From assembly GCA_020630145.1 (NCBI GenBank), contig JAHDBX010000139.1, positions 1 through 5,653 on the forward strand: a DNA stretch of 5,653 bases, given 5' to 3'. This document shows, in pieces, positions 1 through 5,653 of the stretch. Each line of letters starts with the position of its first letter. The first letter of the stretch is position 1. Under the pieces are notes generated by a model. That model was not told the DNA's origin, searched no databases, and saw only the letters and a list, made by a program, of their open reading frames with translations. Made by a program: the position numbers and the translations under genes. The DNA comes from Gammaproteobacteria bacterium (GTDB taxonomy: Bacteria > Pseudomonadota > Gammaproteobacteria > HTCC5015).

Positions 1-465
1 TTGTATTTGCCTGCGCTCAAACGAACAAAGCGGATATCTTCCGCAAATAAGTCAGGCCCCTTTATGGGAAGCGAGTTTTCATACGAAGACTTGAGTTCAT
101 ATGAAGTTGAGAAGTATTCATATAACTACCTTGGCGAAGAGGCCTGTGGCGAACTAAATTGTTTTATTTTAGAAAGTACGCCTAATGCTAAGTACTCAGG
201 TTATACGCGTAGAATAAGTTGGATTGATGATCAGCATTATAGAGTTCATAAGACGGAGTTTTATGATAAACGTGGTGCTTTATTAAAGACGCTTGAAGTT
301 GAAGACTTTAAACAATATTTAGGGCAGTATTGGCGTGCGCATAAAATGACTATGTCGAATGCGCAAACTAATAAACAAACCGTATTGTTGGTTAGTGATA
401 TGAAGTTTAATACAGGTTTAAAGAACAGTAGCTTTACTAAAGCGGCTATTAACAGAAGAAGATAG
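1..465 (+). CDS. Outer membrane lipoprotein-sorting protein (LolA-like family), 3' end only
   Basis: The frame is open from the first base and ends at TAG (463-465), giving the last 154 residues of a protein whose start lies outside the window. The leading TTG is most likely an internal leucine codon, because the family's LPALKR-KRISS region is already under way. Recognisable family features are the PALKRTKRISS stretch (about residues 4-14), the GPFMGSEFSYEDL segment (about 20-32), a cysteine pair in EEACGELNC (about 46-54), and the C-terminal pattern WRAHKMTMSN followed by a conserved F-TGL (GLKNSSF) near the end. Known for the family: a LolA/LolB-type beta fold of usually around 250 residues, a predicted periplasmic protein, often encoded next to RND/MMPL exporters. 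Inferred: it handles a lipid or lipoprotein-like ligand in the envelope. It is not LolA, which is encoded separately at 4064-4678. The gene converges on trxB across a shared hairpin. Family assignment is fairly secure; the exact ligand is unknown. Confidence 0.8.
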   Translation: MYLPALKRTKRISSANKSGPFMGSEFSYEDLSSYEVEKYSYNYLGEEACGELNCFILESTPNAKYSGYTRRISWIDDQHYRVHKTEFYDKRGALLKTLEVEDFKQYLGQYWRAHKMTMSNAQTNKQTVLLVSDMKFNTGLKNSSFTKAAINRRR

Positions 466-486
466 TTTTATTAGTGTGCTGAGTAG

Positions 487-523
487 AAAAAACGCCTCTT
501 AATAATAAAGAGGCGTTTTTTTT
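487..523. terminator. Bidirectional intrinsic terminator between convergent genes
   Basis: AACGCCTCTT (491-500) pairs with AAGAGGCGTT (508-517) around a 7-nt AATAATA loop. The stem extends through flanking A (487-490) and T (518-521) runs. On the plus strand the hairpin is followed by eight T (516-523); on the minus strand the A run from 487 becomes the U tract. It can therefore end transcription of the LolA-like gene from the left and of trxB from the right. It lies 21 nt after the first gene's stop and 11 nt beyond the trxB stop. Confidence 0.9.
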
Positions 524-534
524 GTTTATGCTTA

Positions 535-1530
<996 letters not shown>

Positions 1531-1546
1531 TCATTGCCTTTTCTGA

Positions 1547-1574
1547 AAGATAGGGATGAAAATCAGTAAAACAA
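1547..1574 (-). promoter_or_regulatory. Possible trxB promoter (weak sigma70-like match)
   Basis: On the minus strand, TTGTTT (1574-1569) and TATCTT (1552-1547) are separated by 16 nt. Three and four of six positions match the -35 and -10 consensus. The position, about 60 nt upstream of the GTG, is reasonable, but in AT-rich DNA such matches are easily found by chance. Confidence 0.25.
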
Positions 1575-1602
1575 GCATAGCAAGCTCTCTAATTACCAGA
1601 AA

Positions 1603-1641
1603 TACTCTATTTTCGTGTAATATAAACATAGATATAGAGTA
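1603..1641. repeat. 8-bp inverted repeat upstream of ftsK, possible operator or weak hairpin
   Basis: TACTCTAT (1603-1610) is exactly complementary to ATAGAGTA (1634-1641), with 23 nt between. The loop contains an AT-rich TAATATAAA stretch (1618-1626) that could serve as a -10 element for ftsK. The right arm ends 17 nt before the ribosome binding site. The arms could flank a promoter as a regulator site or form a weak 5'-leader stem. A chance match in AT-rich DNA is also possible. Confidence 0.35.
1618..1626 (+). promoter_or_regulatory. Possible -10 region for the ftsK transcript
   Basis: TAATATAAA offers TAATAT or TATAAA as a -10 hexamer about 45 nt before the TTG start. No convincing -35 is seen; TTACCA (1593-1598) is a partial match but lies 19 nt or more away. 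It is proposed only because a promoter is needed in this divergent gap. Confidence 0.25.
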
Positions 1642-1658
1642 AATAACCACAGAATTTC

Positions 1659-1662
1659 AGGA
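1659..1662 (+). promoter_or_regulatory. Ribosome binding site supporting the ftsK TTG start
   Basis: AGGA followed by 6 nt and then TTG at 1669-1671. Upstream in the same frame there is no ATG, GTG or TTG before a stop codon at 1618-1620, so this site with the TTG is the natural start. Confidence 0.7.
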
Positions 1663-1668
1663 AAACCC

Positions 1669-3987
1669 TTGGCTCAAGCAAAAAGAAAAAAAGACGCAGC
1701 AAAACCATTATCTGTTCATGTAAATAGGGCTGTACAAGAAGGCATATTTTACGTATTACTGGCGGTATCACTATTTTTATTACTAGCCCTGCTTACTTAC
1801 GATGTGGCAGACCCAGGCTGGTCACATACTGGCACACGAGATGTCGTGACGAATTGGGGTGGGGTCTTAGGCTCATGGTTTGCCGATATCACATTATTTC
1901 TATTCGGTTATTTAGCTTATCTGTTTCCTATTATGGTGGCGTATAGTGGCTGGCTAATTATGCGTACCAATGAAGAAGGTGAAACCGATAAAAAAGCCTT
2001 TGCAATACGTTGGCTAGGCTTCTTTTTATTATTATTAAGTGGTTGTGGCTTGGGCTCATTCAGTAGTGTTGAATTAGGTTCTTTGCCTCAAGCAGAAGTA
2101 GGGGCTGGTGGTGTATTGGGTTATGCCATAGGGCTAAATGGCCTATTAGCCATATTAGGCAGTATCGGCACCAAGTTAGTATTATTGGCCATTTTTTGTG
2201 CCAGTATTACATTGTTTACGGGCATTTCATGGTTACGTATTATGGACTTGTGCGGGCAAGGCATTTTGACAGCAAGTGCTTTTGTTGTGTCTTATGTACA
2301 AAAAGTTATTGAGGAAATTAAATTACGTAAGGTAAAAACTGAACGTGCTGTGACTTTTGTTAAAGAGACCGAAGCTAAAATAGCAAAGATTAAAAAGAAA
2401 AAGCCGCGCATAGAACCCGTACTGAAAGTCGTTGAGCCCAGTCAGCGTGAATTTAAAGAAAAGCAAATTAGCCTGTTTGATGCGCCTGCCGATACAGAGT
2501 TGCCACCTATTAACTTATTAGACTTACCTAAGCCACAAGAAGGTGGTTATTCGCATGAAGCTTTGGAAGCATTATCACAGTTAGTTGAACATAAGCTATC
2601 AGATTTTAATATAAGTGTTGAAGTGGTTGCGGTACACCCTGGACCTGTCATTACACGTTTTGAGTTGCAACCGGCTCCTGGTATTAAAGCCAGCAAAATA
2701 ACCAGTTTATCCCAAGATTTAGCTCGCTCTTTATCTGTGACCAGCGTTAGGGTAGTTGAAGTTATACCGGGTAAGTCGGTAATTGGTTTGGAGATACCCA
2801 ATGAACAGAGAGAGTTAGTTGCCTTAAGTGAAATACTTAACTCGAAAAGCTACGACACCATGGCATCACCGCTAACCATGGCTTTAGGTAAAGATATCGG
2901 TGGTAAACCTGTTGTAGCTGATTTGGCTAAAATGCCACACTTGTTAGTAGCTGGTACTACCGGTGCGGGTAAGTCGGTTGCCTTGAACGCTATGTTATTA
3001 AGTTTGTTATATAAGGCCAGCGCACGTGATGTAAGGCTAATGTTAATAGACCCTAAAATGCTAGAACTAAGTGTTTATGAAGGCATACCGCACCTGTTGA
3101 CCCCGGTTATAACCGATATGAAAGAAGCTTCAAACGGTTTGCGCTGGTGTGTGGCTGAAATGGAGCGGCGCTATAAATTAATGTCAGCCATGGGTGTAAG
3201 AAACGTGGGTGGTTATAATAAAAAAATTAAAGAAGCTGAACAAAAAGGTGAAACCATTCCGGATCCTTTATATGATCGTGAAACAGCTTTTGATCCTGAA
3301 GCCGAGCCACCGGTATTAAACCATATGCCTTACATTGTTGTGATCATCGATGAGTTAGCTGACATGATGATGGTGGTAGGTAAAAAAGTAGAAGAGTTGA
3401 TAGCGCGTTTAGCGCAGAAGGCACGTGCAGCGGGTTTGCACTTGGTGCTTGCTACGCAGCGCCCATCAGTTGATGTGATAACGGGTTTAATCAAGGCAAA
3501 CGTACCTACACGTATCGCTTTTCAAGTATCGTCACGTATAGATTCACGCACCATTCTTGATCAAATGGGTGCAGAAAGCTTATTAGGTCATGGTGATATG
3601 TTATACCTGCCACCGGGTACCAGCTTGCCCGAGCGTGTGCATGGTGCTTTTGTTGATGATCATGAAGTACACCAAGTTGTGCAGCATTTAAAACAAAGCT
3701 CTGAGCCAGATTATATAGAAGGCGTGGTGGATGAAGCACAACCTGCCATACCGGGCATAGCGAGTGATAGCGATGATGATTCAGAACAAGATGAATTATA
3801 TGATCAAGCAGTAGCAATTGTGACTGAAACACGTAAAGCGTCTATATCATATGTGCAACGTCGCTTAAAAATTGGTTATAACCGTTCTGCACGTATGCTT
3901 GAAGCGATGGAAATGTCGGGTGTTGTAAGTGCATTGCAGTCAAATGGTAGTCGTGAAGTGCTTGCGCCACCGCCGGTTAAGGATTAA
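1669..3987 (+). CDS. ftsK: DNA translocase FtsK
   Basis: FtsK is anchored in the inner membrane at the division septum, pumps DNA towards the dif site, and activates XerCD recombination to resolve chromosome dimers. The protein has 772 residues. Hydrophobic segments at about 25-44, 71-95, 112-128 and 165-188 give the usual four-helix N-terminal anchor, with a basic N-terminus (KRKKDAAK) on the cytoplasmic side. A charged, lysine-rich linker follows (about 212-290, including IKKKKPR). The motor's alpha domain begins near 295, and the RecA-like beta domain carries Walker A GTTGAGKS (429-436), Walker B VIIDE (558-562) and the conserved [17 protein letters not shown] region (595-611). An acidic stretch (about 678-710) leads to the winged-helix gamma domain (about 711-768; [16 protein letters not shown]), which reads polar KOPS sites. 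The linker is short compared with E. coli FtsK (1329 residues) but usual for Pseudomonas-type proteins. The TTG start is supported by AGGA 6 nt upstream and a MAQAKRKK beginning. It is probably first in an operon with lolA and rarA. Confidence 0.97.
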   Translation: MAQAKRKKDAAKPLSVHVNRAVQEGIFYVLLAVSLFLLLALLTYDVADPGWSHTGTRDVVTNWGGVLGSWFADITLFLFGYLAYLFPIMVAYSGWLIMRTNEEGETDKKAFAIRWLGFFLLLLSGCGLGSFSSVELGSLPQAEVGAGGVLGYAIGLNGLLAILGSIGTKLVLLAIFCASITLFTGISWLRIMDLCGQGILTASAFVVSYVQKVIEEIKLRKVKTERAVTFVKETEAKIAKIKKKKPRIEPVLKVVEPSQREFKEKQISLFDAPADTELPPINLLDLPKPQEGGYSHEALEALSQLVEHKLSDFNISVEVVAVHPGPVITRFELQPAPGIKASKITSLSQDLARSLSVTSVRVVEVIPGKSVIGLEIPNEQRELVALSEILNSKSYDTMASPLTMALGKDIGGKPVVADLAKMPHLLVAGTTGAGKSVALNAMLLSLLYKASARDVRLMLIDPKMLELSVYEGIPHLLTPVITDMKEASNGLRWCVAEMERRYKLMSAMGVRNVGGYNKKIKEAEQKGETIPDPLYDRETAFDPEAEPPVLNHMPYIVVIIDELADMMMVVGKKVEELIARLAQKARAAGLHLVLATQRPSVDVITGLIKANVPTRIAFQVSSRIDSRTILDQMGAESLLGHGDMLYLPPGTSLPERVHGAFVDDHEVHQVVQHLKQSSEPDYIEGVVDEAQPAIPGIASDSDDDSEQDELYDQAVAIVTETRKASISYVQRRLKIGYNRSARMLEAMEMSGVVSALQSNGSREVLAPPPVKD

Positions 3988-4019
3988 AACAAAACTTTTG
4001 CTCTATCAGCTTGACTAAA

Positions 4020-4054
4020 ACATTATTACTTCCGCATGCGGAATGACATTATTA
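4020..4054. repeat. Perfect 14-bp palindrome flanked by 9-bp direct repeats
   Basis: TTCCGCATGCGGAA (4030-4043) is a perfect palindrome. It is bracketed by ACATTATTA at 4020-4028 and again at 4046-4054, leaving a 17-bp core (4029-4045). The right direct repeat runs into the lolA ribosome binding site. The symmetry could be a protein-binding site. Direct repeats around an inverted core also resemble a target duplication around a tiny palindromic insert or the footprint of an excised element. No T run follows, so it is not a typical terminator. Confidence 0.75.
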
Positions 4055-4057
4055 GGA
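4054..4057 (+). promoter_or_regulatory. Ribosome binding site deciding the lolA start
   Basis: AGGA with 6 nt of spacing to the ATG at 4064-4066. This favours that ATG over an in-frame ATG at 4043-4045, which lies inside the palindrome region, has no ribosome site, and would put MTLLGIN before the signal peptide. Confidence 0.8.
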
Positions 4058-4063
4058 ATTAAC

Positions 4064-4678
4064 ATGAAAAAACTGATATTTATATTTGCTTTAATGAGCC
4101 AGCAAGCTATTGCGGGTACGGGTTTAGAGCAACTAACAAAATATAGCACGCAACTACAGTCGCTTACAGCACAGTTTACACAAACAACATTTGATGAAAA
4201 CATGCAAGAGCAAGAAGTATCAACCGGGCAGGTTTATTTACAAAAACCCGGTAAGTTTCGTTGGAATTACAAACAGCCGTATCAGCAGGAAATTGTGAGT
4301 GATGGCGATAAGTTGTATATCTATGATGTTGACCTCGAACAAGTGACAGTGCGCAATTTTAGCGATGCTTTAGGTACCGCGCCTATCTCTTTACTTACAG
4401 ATATTGCTGATTTAAAACAACAGTTTAATATTATTGAGTTAGGTAAAATTGATGGTCGTGAGCTTTTACAATTAGAGGCAAAAGTCAAAGATACCGATTA
4501 TGAATTTTTCTTGCTGGCACTGGGTGATAAAGGCTTGGAAACAATGGAGCTGAAAGACAAACTTGGACAAGTTACGCGTATTCAACTGAGTCAATCTAAA
4601 ACCAATGCCGATTTAGCTAAAAAATTATTTCAATTTTCTGCTCCAGCAGGTGTAGATGTTATCAACGCTACACAGTAA
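4064..4678 (+). CDS. lolA: Outer-membrane lipoprotein carrier protein LolA
   Basis: LolA is the periplasmic chaperone that takes lipoproteins released by the LolCDE transporter and passes them to LolB at the outer membrane. The precursor is 204 residues, against 203 in E. coli. A signal peptide is clear: MKK, a hydrophobic run LIFIFALM, then AIA before Gly18, giving a signal peptidase I site after Ala17. The mature protein begins with the typical LxxLTKYSTQLQSLTAQFTQ region (about 21-40), followed by GQVYLQKPGKFRW (about 55-67), SDGDKLYIYD (79-88), LEQVTV (91-96) and FSAPAGVDVI (191-200), all in the family's order. Lys61 appears to sit where E. coli LolA has the transfer-critical Arg43 of the mature protein; the alignment was done by eye, so this needs checking. 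The gene follows ftsK after 76 nt and precedes rarA by 15 nt, the conserved gammaproteobacterial order. Co-transcription with both is likely. It is distinct from the LolA-like protein at the left edge. Confidence 0.96.
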   Translation: MKKLIFIFALMSQQAIAGTGLEQLTKYSTQLQSLTAQFTQTTFDENMQEQEVSTGQVYLQKPGKFRWNYKQPYQQEIVSDGDKLYIYDVDLEQVTVRNFSDALGTAPISLLTDIADLKQQFNIIELGKIDGRELLQLEAKVKDTDYEFFLLALGDKGLETMELKDKLGQVTRIQLSQSKTNADLAKKLFQFSAPAGVDVINATQ

Positions 4679-4693
4679 AGTTAATTAAACCTT

Positions 4694-5653
4694 GTGCCTG
4701 AAGACCTTTCTCAAAATGACCTGTTTGCAAATGATGTGACAGGTCAAGTAGCGTACGCGCCATTGGCTGATCGTATGCGGCCATCTAAAATAGACGATTA
4801 TGTTGGGCAGCAGCATGTACTTGCTGAGGGTAAGCCACTTCGTTTAGCCATTGAGCAAGACAAGTTACATTCCATGGTCTTCTGGGGGCCACCAGGTACG
4901 GGTAAGACAACGCTAGCAAAAATGATTGCCCAAGCCTGTGAAGCAAAGTTTATTACCTTGTCTGCGGTATTAGCCGGTGTTAAAGAAATTCGTGCCGCCG
5001 TTGAGCAGGCACAGCATAATCAACAGATGCATCAAATGCGTACAGTATTATTTGTCGATGAAGTACACCGCTTTAATAAATCACAACAAGATGCCTTTTT
5101 GCCACATGTTGAGTCGGGCACAATTTATTTTATTGGGGCAACAACTGAAAACCCATCGTTTGAATTAAACAATGCACTACTATCACGTGTACGCACATAC
5201 GTACTGCAATCGCTGAGTGAAGGTGATATTCATAATATATTACAGCGCGCGCTTAACGATAAAGAGCATGGTTTAGGGGCAGAAAACTTACAAATAGAAG
5301 ATGAGGCTGTCAGTATTATTGCCCAAGCTGCTGATGGTGATGCTAGACGTGCTTTAAACTTATTGGAAATAGCCACCGACTTTGTTACAGAAGGCGGTGT
5401 GATTAATACAGATATAGCCGCTGAGATTACACGTGAAGGTTTACGCCGCTTTGATAAAAAAGGTGAAGCTTTTTATGATCAAATATCGGCGTTGCATAAG
5501 TCTGTACGGGGTTCAGACCCTGATGCGGCGTTGTATTGGTTTTGTCGCATGCTAGATGGTGGTTGCGATCCCTTGTACTTGGCACGACGTGTTGTACGTA
5601 TGGCATCTGAAGATATCGGTAATGCAGATCCGCGTGGTTTAACCTTGGCTTTG
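4694..5653 (+). CDS. rarA: Replication-associated recombination protein A (RarA/MgsA), 5' part
   Basis: RarA is a cytoplasmic AAA+ ATPase of the RarA/Mgs1/WRNIP1 family that acts at stalled or gapped replication forks and is related to clamp-loader subunits. The frame runs open to the window end, giving 320 residues of an expected 440-450. Visible elements are PLADRMRP (23-30), VGQQH (37-41), Walker A GPPGTGKT (65-72), SAVLAGVKEIR (90-100), Walker B LFVDE (119-123) with VHRFNKSQQD, sensor 1 GATTENPSFELN (148-159), the LLSR arginine finger (Arg165), sensor 2 GDARRALNLLE (215-225), and the family-specific DGGCDPLYLARR (288-299). The start is set at GTG 4694 because a stop lies in frame at 4682-4684 and the next candidates (GTG 4736, TTG 4763) would trim or remove the N-terminal segment before PLADRMRP. 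The ribosome site is weak, so translation may be coupled to lolA, whose stop is 15 nt upstream. In relatives serS often follows. The C-terminal tetramerisation region is outside the window. Confidence 0.95.
   Translation, partial: MPEDLSQNDLFANDVTGQVAYAPLADRMRPSKIDDYVGQQHVLAEGKPLRLAIEQDKLHSMVFWGPPGTGKTTLAKMIAQACEAKFITLSAVLAGVKEIRAAVEQAQHNQQMHQMRTVLFVDEVHRFNKSQQDAFLPHVESGTIYFIGATTENPSFELNNALLSRVRTYVLQSLSEGDIHNILQRALNDKEHGLGAENLQIEDEAVSIIAQAADGDARRALNLLEIATDFVTEGGVINTDIAAEITREGLRRFDKKGEAFYDQISALHKSVRGSDPDAALYWFCRMLDGGCDPLYLARRVVRMASEDIGNADPRGLTLAL

Noticed and set aside
2547..2801. Minus-strand open frame inside ftsK
   Set aside because: Shadow of the ftsK alpha domain coding sequence; no family resemblance and no supporting signals.
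3506..3832. Minus-strand open frame of 108 codons inside ftsK
   Set aside because: Histidine- and leucine-rich composition typical of antisense translation of the ftsK beta/gamma region.
4011..4016. TTGACT as -35 of a private lolA promoter
   Set aside because: Five of six bases match, but at 16-18 nt downstream lies the GC-rich palindrome rather than a -10 hexamer; TATTAC is only 7 nt away, too close.
4030..4043. Palindrome as an intrinsic terminator after ftsK
   Set aside because: A perfect palindrome with no unpaired loop and no following T run does not fit an intrinsic terminator.
4043..4063. Upstream in-frame ATG for lolA
   Set aside because: No ribosome site, overlaps the palindrome, and would place extra residues before a normal MKK signal peptide.
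4015..4203. Minus-strand open frame over the lolA start
   Set aside because: Antisense to the lolA signal peptide, cysteine- and hydrophobic-rich by mirror effect, no ribosome site.
4977..5168. Plus-strand open frame of 63 codons inside rarA
   Set aside because: Out-of-frame shadow of the rarA Walker B and sensor 1 region, which is clearly coding in the other frame.

Overview
This window is a conserved housekeeping block of a gammaproteobacterial chromosome. The evidence is the gene order trxB (minus), then ftsK, lolA and rarA (plus), which is the backbone arrangement known from Escherichia and Pseudomonas. Protein sequences fit the same group: the TrxB active site is CATC, LolA has a cleavable signal peptide, and FtsK is the four-helix type with a C-terminal gamma domain. 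The DNA leans towards A+T, with many TTA leucine codons and AT-rich gaps. The lrp gene that enterobacteria carry between trxB and ftsK is absent, so the order is closer to the Pseudomonas type. I cannot name a genus from the sequence.

Layout. Positions 1-465 hold the 3' end of a LolA-like 'outer membrane lipoprotein-sorting' protein (not LolA itself) on the plus strand. A short gap with a symmetrical hairpin flanked by A and T runs separates it from trxB, which converges on it from the minus strand (535-1485, GTG start). A divergent intergenic region of about 180 bp (1486-1668) should hold the promoters for trxB and ftsK. From there ftsK (1669-3987, TTG start), lolA (4064-4678, ATG start) and rarA (4694 to beyond the window end, GTG start) run in one direction and probably form an operon. 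The ftsK-lolA gap contains a perfect 14-bp palindrome between two 9-bp direct repeats.

How the genes relate. TrxB regenerates reduced thioredoxin. FtsK couples septum formation to chromosome segregation and dimer resolution. LolA carries lipoproteins across the periplasm to LolB. RarA is an AAA+ ATPase acting at stalled replication forks. They share conserved neighbourhood rather than one pathway. The LolA-like protein at the left edge belongs to a family often encoded beside RND/MMPL-type exporters, so an exporter gene may lie just outside the window.

I see no CRISPR array, tRNA, rRNA, intact mobile element or unknown multi-gene system. The most unusual non-coding signals are the palindrome and direct-repeat structure before lolA and an 8-bp inverted repeat upstream of ftsK.
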